From positions 1-64,000 of the forward strand of contig NZ_FUKI01000132.1 of the NCBI RefSeq assembly GCF_900163755.1: a DNA stretch of 64,000 nt, written 5' to 3'. Every line of letters starts with the position of its first letter. Positions within the stretch are counted from its first letter, which is position 1. The translations under genes were made by a program, and so were the position numbers. The stretch is from Crenothrix polyspora (GTDB lineage Bacteria > Pseudomonadota > Gammaproteobacteria > Methylococcales > Methylomonadaceae). Below are positions 16,941 to 26,024 of this stretch, one piece after another. The notes below the pieces were generated by a model, which saw only the letters and a list, made by a program, of their open reading frames with translations, did no database searches and was not told the origin of the DNA.

Positions 16941-18041
16941 ATGGACACTAACATATTCGAAGCTGCACATAATACTCACTTGAAAAAGCCATTTTCACTG
17001 TTGCCGTTGGGCTTTGATGCCGTTATTGTCGAGCGTATACAGGCCATATTGAAAAGCAATCATCAAAGCAACCGCAACTACCAGTTAAGCGTGTCAGATA
17101 ACAGCGATCAGATTGATATTTTGCTAGTTAATCATGATAACCCTATGGCGTTACATAAAAAAGATACCCTGCTACGCACAAGCAGCCCTCATGCCTGTCT
17201 TATTGTGGTGAGCCAAGGCCCTTTAGTAAATACACCGGAATACCATATTCGTGGCATGTTAACCGCGTCGCGCTTATTAAGTATTTTAGATAAACTGCCG
17301 TTGCCTAATGCTGGCTTGCATGCACCAAAACAGCCAGTTAGCCCCGTTAATATGCCCCACTTAGTGGCAACGGGGCTTACAGCAGAAGACGCTGGCTTCG
17401 CGCTTAAGCCCCCAACAGAAAATACCCAGCCTGTTAACGCTATACCTCAAACAACAGCAACAAACTTACTGAACCCATCTGCAACACCTAACTACCGCAC
17501 ATACAGCAGCTTTAAAACTACAGCCCCCACCCTGCCTGCTGCAGCAACACCCAGCCTAAAAGACATCAGCGCCACAGCGCCGTCACACACAATACCGCCT
17601 ATTAACGCGGCAGTTGCTGTACCCGTACAACATGATGGCTATCGCGCACTGATCGTAGATGACAGCTTGGCTATACAAATGTCTATTAAATTAAAGCTGC
17701 AAGCCATCAGCCAAATTACCACTATTGATTTTGCTGACGACGGCGAAAGCGCTTTAGAAAAAACCGCCACCACGCAATACGATCTGATTTTTTTAGATGT
17801 TATGATGCCCGGCATTGATGGCTACGAAACCTGTACACGTTTACGCAAAAGAATCGAGTACAAAAAAACCCCAATCATTATGGTATCTGGCAAGACATCG
17901 CCGCTAGATGAAGTGAAAGGAGTAATGGCAGGTTGCACAACCTATCTGACAAAACCTGTCGAAGACCAAGCATTTCACAAACTTAGTCTGCGCGTGCTAA
18001 ATTGGCTTGCCGATCGTAAAACAGTCGCAACAACGCAGTAA
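16941..18041 (+). CDS. response regulator with long N-terminal extension (PilG-like)
   Basis: 366 residues. Residues 1 to about 120 look like a degenerate receiver-like alpha/beta domain without the phospho-aspartate. A proline/alanine/threonine-rich linker (about 130-230) follows. A full REC domain runs from ALIVDDS (about 233) with phospho-acceptor D286 in FLDVMMPGIDGY and K338 in TKPV. PilG in Pseudomonas is a bare REC domain of about 135 residues, so this copy has an unusual sensor-like extension. It heads the operon, 42 bp before the PilH-like gene. It would be phosphorylated by the ChpA-like kinase downstream and control pilus extension. Confidence 0.82.
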   Translation: MDTNIFEAAHNTHLKKPFSLLPLGFDAVIVERIQAILKSNHQSNRNYQLSVSDNSDQIDILLVNHDNPMALHKKDTLLRTSSPHACLIVVSQGPLVNTPEYHIRGMLTASRLLSILDKLPLPNAGLHAPKQPVSPVNMPHLVATGLTAEDAGFALKPPTENTQPVNAIPQTTATNLLNPSATPNYRTYSSFKTTAPTLPAAATPSLKDISATAPSHTIPPINAAVAVPVQHDGYRALIVDDSLAIQMSIKLKLQAISQITTIDFADDGESALEKTATTQYDLIFLDVMMPGIDGYETCTRLRKRIEYKKTPIIMVSGKTSPLDEVKGVMAGCTTYLTKPVEDQAFHKLSLRVLNWLADRKTVATTQ

Positions 18042-18083
18042 ACATATTCTCACTCTTACTCCATAACCAAAGGACAAAACCCC

Positions 18084-18449
18084 ATGAATATTCAAAAAAT
18101 ACTGATCTGTGATGATTCACAAACCGATCTTGCTAACTTAAGAAATGCCTTACAAGGCACTAAATACCTGTTAGTAACTGCCAATAACGGCAAAGAAGCG
18201 TTGGAAAAAGCCAAATCAGAACGCCCCGATGTCATATTTTTAGATATTGTTATGCCAGACATGGACGGTTATGCCGCCTGCCGTTCGCTGCGTGATGACC
18301 AAGAAACCAAGCATATCCCCGTCATATTTGTCAGCTCTAAAAATCAAAAAGCCGATCGTATCTGGGCGCAAATGCAAGGTGCAAAAGACTTAATTGCTAA
18401 GCCTTACGAAGCCAGTGCCATTACTGCCGCGTTGGCTGCATTGCATTAA
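18084..18449 (+). CDS. pilH: single-domain response regulator (PilH-like)
   Basis: 121 residues, only a REC domain: CDDSQTD at the start, D54 in FLDIVMPDMDGY, a switch serine in VFVSSKNQK and K106 in IAKPYE. AAGGAC is nine bases before the ATG. The DQETKHIPVIFVSSKNQKAD region matches PilH/PilG style regulators. PilH often tunes or drains phosphate from the pilus kinase. Placed second in the operon, as in Pseudomonas pilG-pilH. Confidence 0.85.
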   Translation: MNIQKILICDDSQTDLANLRNALQGTKYLLVTANNGKEALEKAKSERPDVIFLDIVMPDMDGYAACRSLRDDQETKHIPVIFVSSKNQKADRIWAQMQGAKDLIAKPYEASAITAALAALH

Positions 18450-18514
18450 TCGTTTGGCGACAGACTAAAACGTAGATTACGCTTTAAGACTACCCACTAA
18501 GCTGAGACATCACA

Positions 18515-18590
18515 GTACGTTGGGGTGAGGTAACAATCCCCCAACGATACTACACGTTATGCGCTGGGGATGCCAATCACCCCAATCTGC
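18515..18590. repeat. GTTGGGG palindromic repeat, copy 1
   Basis: A ~76-bp imperfect palindrome, with GTTGGGGTGAGGTAAC at the left end and ATCACCCCAATCTGC at the right. The reverse complement of the copies at 28882 and 52628 aligns with it along the whole length. It lies between pilH and the cheW gene inside the chemosensory operon. Similar flanking TTGTCCCA and GGCTAGCCC words follow it and copy 3. Confidence 0.7.
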
Positions 18591-18773
18591 ACAGATACAT
18601 TACACCTTGTCCCATATTAAGTGGCTAGCCCATTTTCTCAGTAGAAAACGCGGCAATCTTAAACTGACAGCAACACACTAACCCCGCAATCTACAGCTGT
18701 GTCATTATTTTGATTTCATCAATGAACAACCAAAACTTTTAACCTATTCACAATGCTGCTGGAGTACCCCACC

Positions 18774-19316
18774 GTGGAAAGAGAGCTCTTCGAACTTAAT
18801 ACCCAAGACCCCACTGTTAAGCCATTAGCCACCAGTTTTAACAGCACAGAAGATCACCTAAATCCCGATATCAGCGATGAAAGCGTACTAGGCTTTCGCG
18901 TCGGTAACCTGCGGTTTTTATTAGCAGCCAATATTTTTTGTGAAATTGTCGATCAAAACAAAGTCAGTCCACTGCCCAACGTACAACCATGGTTTAGTGG
19001 CGTACTCAATTTGCGTGGTGATATTGTACCGATTATCGACTTACACATTTTATTAGCCGATGGCAGTACCCCGCTCAAAAATCGTCATCTGCTGGCTATT
19101 GATAAAGGCAAAAAAACGGTGGCTTTTTGGATTGATGGCTATCCGCAAATGCTCAGCCCACATTTTACCAGCGCCAGCGCACCAGATGATCTCCCAGACG
19201 TATTACGGCAAGCTATTACGGATTATAGCCGTCAAGACCAACACCTCTGGCTTACACTTTCGCTGGACAAATTATTTAAAGCGCTGAGCGTTCACACTGT
19301 TCAGGACAAGGATTAA
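18774..19316 (+). CDS. pilI: CheW-like adaptor (PilI-like)
   Basis: About 181 residues, one CheW domain: VLGFRVGNLRFLLAANIFCE, then FSGVLNLRGDIVPIIDL, which is the signature NLRG-x-I-x-P-I-x-D-L of CheW. The domain is preceded by a 40-residue leader. I prefer the GTG at 18774 because GGAG lies nine bases before it; an ATG seven codons earlier (18753) lacks a ribosome site. CheW couples the chemoreceptor to the CheA-type kinase. It ends four bases before the kinase gene. The 300-base gap ahead contains a palindromic repeat. Confidence 0.85.
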   Translation: MERELFELNTQDPTVKPLATSFNSTEDHLNPDISDESVLGFRVGNLRFLLAANIFCEIVDQNKVSPLPNVQPWFSGVLNLRGDIVPIIDLHILLADGSTPLKNRHLLAIDKGKKTVAFWIDGYPQMLSPHFTSASAPDDLPDVLRQAITDYSRQDQHLWLTLSLDKLFKALSVHTVQDKD

Positions 19317-19320
19317 GGCT

Positions 19321-22300
19321 ATGTTGCAACACGCTGACAATACAGAAACAACCCGGCTTAAAGCGCATATCGACACTATCGATCAACTTGCCAATCAAGC
19401 CTCAGAAACCAACTACTTTGGCTTACAGGATGTGTGCTTATTAATCTTAGAAGCACTGAACGAACGTCTGCATAATGAAATACCGGCTATAACAACAGAA
19501 CTTGACTTATGCCTACAAAATTTTCCGGTGCGTGTCGTCGAATATCTACAAAACACTGCCAATGCGGCCGAAAACATCATCAGTCTGCTAAAACACCCCG
19601 ACCTCAATATCGCCTTGATTGACGATGAATTTACGCTATTAGAACAAACATTAACCGACGACAGCACCGCTCAGCACAGCTACACCGACTTAGTAACAGA
19701 AAACAATGCTTATGCAGCACAACATTACCCCGAAATTCGTACAACAGCCAACGACACACAAACACAGTACATAGAAAAGCACCTGAGTACACTGGAAAAC
19801 TATGCCAATGAAGCCGCAGAGAAAGCGCAATACGGCTTGCAAGATGTGTGCTTGTTAATTATTGATGCCGTACAAACGCAACAAGCCGAAGCAAATCCTG
19901 TTGAACTGTTAACACTATTAGACAGCTTGCCCGTATTAATTAACCACTACAACCAAGATCCAGACAACGCAACAGATGCCTTACTGGCAGCACTCAACCA
20001 GCCAATATTAAATATTGCCCTGATTGATGACGAACAAAACATGCTGAGAACCTTGCTGATAGAAACCAGTACTGTACCGCAAGCGCTACCAGCCAACGAT
20101 AACAATCCTGGCCTAGAAGCTGCTACTCACCCAACACTGCCCGCCGCCAGTTTAGAGTTAGTAGAACTGCTGGTTATGCAGGCACATCTCATCGAAAAAC
20201 TATTAGACGAGATAATTTTTAATGACGATCTCAGCAGTCATTTAGAAAGCATTGATGATGAATTGGAGCGTTATATTAACGTCTCAAAAATAGCCGGTTT
20301 TGCAGGGCTAGCACAATTATGCGAGCACGTTCAGCATAACACGCAGTATTTTCATAGCCACCCAGATACATTTACGCCTCATCAGCAACAGCTCTTGCAA
20401 ACTTGGATAGGCCACGTTAAGCATTACTTAGCCACATTTACCGAAGAAGATGCAGGATTAGCGCTAATAACGCACTTAAACGACTCACAATGGCCGGTAG
20501 CGCTCACACCGGACATTGCGCTAAAGGTATTAAACCACCTGCGCCACACAAATCTCAGTGCAGAACAAACGGCATTGCCCAAACGCACGCACTTAGCCAG
20601 TGACAACGATGTCTCATTAACTTTACCCAGCGATGTTAATCAAGAGCTACTGGGGATTTTGTTACACGAACTGCCCATTTATACACAAGAATTTTCCCAA
20701 GCCATACACAACTTGCAGCAAGACGGTAGCGCTGAGGATCTGAACGTTGCCCAACGTATCGCGCACACCCTAAAAGGTTCCGCTAATACCGTGGGTATTG
20801 GCGGTATTGCGGTATTAACGCACCATTTAGAAGACATTCTGGAAGCCTACGCTAAAGCGCATAAAATGCCAGGCAGCGCCGCCATTAATGTATTAATTGA
20901 TGCCGCCGATTGCTTGGAAGCCATGAGCGAATTCCTTATTGGCATGAGCCAGCAACCGCCCGATGGCGCTCGTCAAATTTTACAAGAAATTTTAGATTGG
21001 GCTAATCAAATTGACCAAAGCGGCCTACCCGACCAAGAAGAGTCAACACCTCGCCAGCCAAGACCTGCTGCTGTTGAACACACTGCCAACACAACAGCAA
21101 CCACGGGTCTAGGCGATGAATCATCGTCTATAAGTCAACAAACGGCCATGGTTCGCGTACCCAGTGAGCAAATCGACACCCTATTACGCATGTCGGGTGA
21201 AAGTCTTATTCTTAACAGTCAGGCCAACGAACGTTTACGCCGCCTTAAAGCACAACTGCTGGCAATGGATACCCAGTTTATTACTCTGCAACGCTTGAGT
21301 GACGAACTGGAACAATTAATAGACATTCAAGATTTAACCGGAAAAACCCTGAGCGGCATTGACCAAGAATTCGATAGCTTGGAAATGGATCAATACAACG
21401 AACTGTATACCACCAGCCGACGCTTGGTTGAGGCGGCCTTCGACGCACGCGAAATGAATTTGGATGCCAGAAGCGAACTGGAACACATGAGTGAAGTACT
21501 GGAATACCAGCAACGCCTGGTTATCGACACCCAAGGCGCGATTATGCAAACGCGCTTAGTACCGGTGGCTTCTATTACCTCTAGATTACAACGCACATTA
21601 CGGCAAACCTGTCGTCTAACCGGTAAAAATAGCGAACTGAGCCTATCTGGCGAACAGCTGATGATTGATGGTGACGTACTGAACGCCATGATAGACCCGC
21701 TTATGCACATATTACGCAATGCGGTTGATCACGGTCTTGAAAGCGAAGCAGAACGTTTAGCCGCTGGCAAACCCTCAGTAGGACTGATTAATCTTGAGTT
21801 TGATCGTGAAGGTAATAATATTTTAGTGCGCTGCCGCGACGACGGACGTGGTTTAGATTTTGCCGCCATCCGTAATACAGCGGAACAGCGCGGCGTTATT
21901 CAACAAGACCAAGACGTTTCTGAAGAAGAACTCAAGCGTTTTATTTTGCGACCTAATTTTTCTACCCGTACCGAATCCACGCAAACCTCAGGACGCGGCG
22001 TGGGCATGAACGCAGTGCATTTCCAGGTTGTCTCACTGGGTGGCTCACTTAACTTGTATTCGCAACACGGCAAAGGTTTAACTATTGAACTCCGCATGCC
22101 GTTACCTATCAGTCGCTCTCATGCACTGTTGGCAATGGCCGGTACGTATCGAGTGGCCATTACCAGCAAAGGCCTTAAACAAATTTTGTATGCCGTAGCA
22201 GATGATTTTAGCAGTGTAGGCGGCGAACAAATACTGCATATGGAAGGTATCGACTACCCCGTTATATCACTGAACCGATTGTTACATGTTGCAGAAAACC

Positions 22301-22947
22301 GCAAGAAAAACCAACGCCACAGTGCCGTTTTGCTGATCGAACACGACGAAAAAACCAGCGCTGTGCTACTTGACAGTATCGCCGACAGCTTGGAACTGGT
22401 AATTAAAGATTTTGGCCATTACCTCAAAAAAATCCCTGGCTATATTGGCGCAGCCATTATGGGTGATGGTGCTGTAGCACCGGTTTTGGATATGCCCGCA
22501 CTGCTTAGATTATCAGCACAAAGCACCAGCGCCTACGTTGAACCAGCCGAAATCATTGATCCTAGGGCGCTGTTATCCAAAGTATTAATCGTAGACGATT
22601 CCTTAAGCCAACGCCGTTCGCTAGAACAATTACTCAGTGACGCAGGCTTTGCGGTACACATTGCCCGTGACGGCATTGAAGCCATTGAATTACTCACAGA
22701 AGTTACGCCCGACATTATATTAACCGACTTGGAAATGCCACGCATGAACGGTATAGAATTGACGGCACATTTGCGCACGCAGGCACAGATAAAAAACCTG
22801 CCAATTATTATGATTACCTCACGTACCACACAAAAACATCATAAATTGGCAGAAGATGCAGGTGTTGATTTTTATTTAGTCAAACCAGTACGCGAAGACG
22901 ATTTATTAAGCAAAATACAGTATCTCTTGCAAAAAAGAAATCAATAA
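19321..22947 (+). CDS. chpA: ChpA/PilL-like hybrid CheA histidine kinase
   Basis: 1208 residues. Residues 1-138 and 139-275 are a tandem duplication: GLQDVCLLI near 33 and 171, LNIALIDDE near 95 and 230. These resemble FimL/ChpA N-terminal helical domains. A further divergent Hpt-like domain lies near 290-385. A true Hpt domain has phospho-acceptor H482 (RIAHTLKGSAN). The CheA core follows: dimerisation, N-box around 800 (RNAVDHGLE), G1 DDGRGLD (~840), G2 GRGVGMN (~891), a CheW-like regulatory domain (~930-1060) and a C-terminal REC with D1136 (LTDLEMP) and K1188 (LVKPV). Pseudomonas ChpA is about twice as long with more phosphotransfer domains, so this is a compact version. It should phosphorylate the two upstream regulators. 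Confidence 0.92.
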   Translation: MLQHADNTETTRLKAHIDTIDQLANQASETNYFGLQDVCLLILEALNERLHNEIPAITTELDLCLQNFPVRVVEYLQNTANAAENIISLLKHPDLNIALIDDEFTLLEQTLTDDSTAQHSYTDLVTENNAYAAQHYPEIRTTANDTQTQYIEKHLSTLENYANEAAEKAQYGLQDVCLLIIDAVQTQQAEANPVELLTLLDSLPVLINHYNQDPDNATDALLAALNQPILNIALIDDEQNMLRTLLIETSTVPQALPANDNNPGLEAATHPTLPAASLELVELLVMQAHLIEKLLDEIIFNDDLSSHLESIDDELERYINVSKIAGFAGLAQLCEHVQHNTQYFHSHPDTFTPHQQQLLQTWIGHVKHYLATFTEEDAGLALITHLNDSQWPVALTPDIALKVLNHLRHTNLSAEQTALPKRTHLASDNDVSLTLPSDVNQELLGILLHELPIYTQEFSQAIHNLQQDGSAEDLNVAQRIAHTLKGSANTVGIGGIAVLTHHLEDILEAYAKAHKMPGSAAINVLIDAADCLEAMSEFLIGMSQQPPDGARQILQEILDWANQIDQSGLPDQEESTPRQPRPAAVEHTANTTATTGLGDESSSISQQTAMVRVPSEQIDTLLRMSGESLILNSQANERLRRLKAQLLAMDTQFITLQRLSDELEQLIDIQDLTGKTLSGIDQEFDSLEMDQYNELYTTSRRLVEAAFDAREMNLDARSELEHMSEVLEYQQRLVIDTQGAIMQTRLVPVASITSRLQRTLRQTCRLTGKNSELSLSGEQLMIDGDVLNAMIDPLMHILRNAVDHGLESEAERLAAGKPSVGLINLEFDREGNNILVRCRDDGRGLDFAAIRNTAEQRGVIQQDQDVSEEELKRFILRPNFSTRTESTQTSGRGVGMNAVHFQVVSLGGSLNLYSQHGKGLTIELRMPLPISRSHALLAMAGTYRVAITSKGLKQILYAVADDFSSVGGEQILHMEGIDYPVISLNRLLHVAENRKKNQRHSAVLLIEHDEKTSAVLLDSIADSLELVIKDFGHYLKKIPGYIGAAIMGDGAVAPVLDMPALLRLSAQSTSAYVEPAEIIDPRALLSKVLIVDDSLSQRRSLEQLLSDAGFAVHIARDGIEAIELLTEVTPDIILTDLEMPRMNGIELTAHLRTQAQIKNLPIIMITSRTTQKHHKLAEDAGVDFYLVKPVREDDLLSKIQYLLQKRNQ

Positions 22948-23105
22948 AACGCCATGCTTAGTAGGTATGCAATACGACTATCCGCTTCAAATGGGGCACG
23001 GTGTAAAACTTAACCGTGCGCCCTAAGCCTGCTGCAATCTATAAGATAAACAAACAACCCAACATTACTCTCATTCATACACACTAAAACACGAGGCGCA
23101 AAACC

Positions 23106-23171
23106 ATGATACAACAACATCTAAATCCCCTTAACCCACAGACTATTAAGCGACAAATGCTTTGCCTGTAA
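23106..23171 (+). CDS. possible 21-codon small ORF between chpA and pilJ
   Basis: An ATG with GAGG nine bases ahead starts a 21-codon frame (MIQQHLNPLNPQTIKRQ...) that stops 36 bases before the chemoreceptor gene. It could be a leader peptide coupling translation, or chance. The rest of the 260-base gap between the kinase and receptor genes shows nothing else. Confidence 0.2.
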   Translation: MIQQHLNPLNPQTIKRQMLCL

Positions 23172-23207
23172 ACAGCATCACCCTTAAAACCAAAGGACAA
23201 TAAAACT

Positions 23208-25433
23208 ATGAAACACGATAACACCAATCTGTTTACCGGACTTTCGCTAGGGCAAAAGCTACTGTTGCTCTGCGTTGTTGCGACCATACCCGTATTAATG
23301 CCTTTATACCTGTATTACAGTGGCCAAGAAAAATACATTGTTATTACCGAAACGGAACAGGTTGGTTTACAACCTGCAACGAATGCACTGCAAGTATTAA
23401 ACGACGTACAAAAACACCGTGATTTGGCGTTTGCGGCCTTATCAGGTAACGAAAAAGCCGCCACCGAGCGTCAACAAGCCAAATTACGTGTCGATGAGAA
23501 AATTGCCAAATTTGACAAACTGGCTGCTAACTTCAATTACCCAGGCTTGGCCGCCGCCTGGTTAGCGTTTAAAGAAGAATGGGCAAAACAAACGATCAGC
23601 ATTGAATCTAAAACCGTGACTGCGGAAAAAAGTTGGGAAATCCAGACACAGCTAGTACAACAAATTTTTGCTGTTCAAGATTCAATACTCGCTGGCTCTA
23701 CTATGGATTTGGATCCTGACGCGGAAACCTATTATCTTATTCAAACCGTGATGGTAAACACACCGGCAACCGCTGAAGCGATGGCACAAACCCGTCATGT
23801 AGGCGCTGGCATATTAGCCAATGATACCGCTCGTTCAGAAGGTATTACTCAGCAAGACCGCCTGTTATTGTCGACTTTTATCAGCAAAACCGACGATTTA
23901 ACCAAAACCAGCAAAAACTATATTGAACGTTCGGTTAAAAATTTCCCTGAGTTAAAAACCCGTATCTACGCCAAAACTCAAGAAGCTATCGCAGCCACCG
24001 AACAAACCAATAAACTCACCGCAACTGAACTGGTTAACGCAAAAACGGCGACCTACTCTGCACAAAATTATCTCAGCCAATACAATACAGCGATTGATCA
24101 GCAGTTTGCATTTATCAGCAGCGGTATTGATTCCATCAATAAAGAATTTGATCGTCAGATTAAAGCTACTCGTACTGCCTTGTACACCACGTTTTTTATC
24201 ACCCTGGCGGTTATTGGCTTGGTATTTTTAATTGCGACTATATTTGCGCGTTATATTTCTAAATCGCTTACCAATCCTATCACTTACTTAGTAAATGTTA
24301 TGGACAAAATGGCGGGCGGTGATACCAAAATACGCGCCAATATACAAAGTTTTGATGAAATTGGTGCGCTAGGTCGTCAGTTTGACATGATGATTGACCA
24401 ACGCGAACTGGTTAATAATAAAATCACCCAAGAAAACGATCTATTGAATAACTCGGTTATTGATTTGCTACAAACGGTGGCAAGGTTGGCGCAAAAAGAC
24501 TTAACAATTCGCGCGGTGGTAGCGGAAGACATTACCGGCCCCGTATCAGACGCGTTAAATATGTTAGCCGACGAAACCGGCAAGGTATTAAGCAAGGTAA
24601 CAAAAATTGCGGCTAATGTTTCTAACGTATCTCGACAAATCCAAAGCCAATCGTCTGTGGTAATTAGTGTATCGTCTGATGAAAAGCGCGAAGTGGAACA
24701 AGCATCACAAGAACTGAATGACGCGTCTAAAGCCATGCTGGATATTGCCCAATCTGCGTTATCGTGTAACGAAGCGGCTGAAAAAGCCATCAACAATACC
24801 AACAAAGCCCAAGCAACGGTATTAAGTACTGTGCAAGGCATTACCGCCATTCGTGACACCATTCGCGAAACCGAAAAACGTATTAAACGTCTGGGTGAAC
24901 GTTCACAAGAAATTGGCGGTATCGTTAACCTGATTAACGACATTGCGGAGCGTACCCATATTTTGGCGCTAAATGCGTCCATGCATGCAGCATCTGCCGG
25001 TGAAGCCGGTCGTGGTTTTGCGGTAATCGCCAACGAAGTACAAAAACTGGCGGAAAACTCTCGCGATGCGACCTCAAAAATTTCTGGTCTGGTCAACAAT
25101 ATTCAGGTAGAGACAGCGGATACGGTAACAACCATGAACGATGCGATCAGTCAGGTGGTACGCGGAACTGATTTGGCACAAAAAGCCGGTGAAGAAATGC
25201 GTGAAACCCGTGATACCACGGCAAACTTGGTACAACTGGTTAATCGTATTGCCGCAAGTTCTACACAACAATCACAAACTTCACTACGTTTGGTAGAACG
25301 AGCGCACACCATTCAAAAAAGCTCAGCACAAACCTACGATCAGTTACAAGCGCAAGGCATTGAAACTGACCGACTGGTAGAGCTATCAAAAGAACTGGTG
25401 GCTTCGGTAAGCGTATTTACACTGTCCAAATAA
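23208..25433 (+). CDS. pilJ: methyl-accepting chemoreceptor (PilJ-like)
   Basis: 741 residues. Transmembrane helix 1 at about 16-38, a periplasmic helical domain, helix 2 at about 327-350, then HAMP regions. The second region ([20 protein letters not shown], then [12 protein letters not shown]) matches the PilJ-type tandem HAMP. The signalling hairpin tip is [20 protein letters not shown] (~585-605), a PilJ-like variant of the common ALNAAIEAARAGE. AAGGAC precedes the ATG. In Pseudomonas PilJ senses pilus-related signals and feeds ChpA. No pilK methyltransferase or chpB methylesterase lies nearby. Confidence 0.9.
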   Translation: MKHDNTNLFTGLSLGQKLLLLCVVATIPVLMPLYLYYSGQEKYIVITETEQVGLQPATNALQVLNDVQKHRDLAFAALSGNEKAATERQQAKLRVDEKIAKFDKLAANFNYPGLAAAWLAFKEEWAKQTISIESKTVTAEKSWEIQTQLVQQIFAVQDSILAGSTMDLDPDAETYYLIQTVMVNTPATAEAMAQTRHVGAGILANDTARSEGITQQDRLLLSTFISKTDDLTKTSKNYIERSVKNFPELKTRIYAKTQEAIAATEQTNKLTATELVNAKTATYSAQNYLSQYNTAIDQQFAFISSGIDSINKEFDRQIKATRTALYTTFFITLAVIGLVFLIATIFARYISKSLTNPITYLVNVMDKMAGGDTKIRANIQSFDEIGALGRQFDMMIDQRELVNNKITQENDLLNNSVIDLLQTVARLAQKDLTIRAVVAEDITGPVSDALNMLADETGKVLSKVTKIAANVSNVSRQIQSQSSVVISVSSDEKREVEQASQELNDASKAMLDIAQSALSCNEAAEKAINNTNKAQATVLSTVQGITAIRDTIRETEKRIKRLGERSQEIGGIVNLINDIAERTHILALNASMHAASAGEAGRGFAVIANEVQKLAENSRDATSKISGLVNNIQVETADTVTTMNDAISQVVRGTDLAQKAGEEMRETRDTTANLVQLVNRIAASSTQQSQTSLRLVERAHTIQKSSAQTYDQLQAQGIETDRLVELSKELVASVSVFTLSK

Positions 25434-25457
25434 ACACTTTACCAGCGCATAACGACT

Positions 25458-25480
25458 GACTCGATAGCCACTATCGAGTC
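25458..25480. terminator. 10-bp perfect hairpin after the chemoreceptor gene
   Basis: GACTCGATAG-CCA-CTATCGAGTC follows the pilJ stop by about 25 bases. There is no T-run, so it may stabilise the mRNA end rather than act as a classic terminator. Confidence 0.5.
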
Positions 25481-26024
25481 AACATCTTGGTTACTGTATG
25501 TCGCACGGCATTAAAAATTGAACCCTATGCCTTACACATACTGTCAGTACTGAAATTATTTTTTAACTACTGATGTCTTTAGATTGTTTAAAGCTATCTT
25601 ATTATGCGAAAATGACTAACAGGCTGGTTGTAAAAGAATTTTAGACATTACGTTAAGATCATGTCACGCAAACCTTACAACTTTACACCCAAAAACAACA
25701 AATAATACACTTGCAAGCGGCTTGCTTCACAACCTAGCCACTGACATTTAAGGCATAAAGTGTCGCTTATTTTTTACAATTACTCTAATAACAATACTAA
25801 ACAATATAATTTTATTTTTTAAAATAACTACCATTCAATAGCTTACCGATTTAAAATAAAATAAGGCACACTATATGCTTAATAAATGTTACTAGTAATT
25901 GCACTCAGCATAATAAATTTTTTTTCTAAATACAGATAAAATAATTGGTGTATTGCAATTAACATAAATAACTAATATTTTTAATCCATTTAACACCTAT
26001 GAGGGGCGAAAACCCGCCATTTTG
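25481..26024. other. AT-rich gap between pilJ and the REC-like/winged-helix gene
   Basis: About 540 bases, very A/T-rich from 25790 to 25990. No gene-like frame. It suggests the next three genes have their own promoter rather than reading through from pilJ. No convincing promoter pair was identified. Confidence 0.35.
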
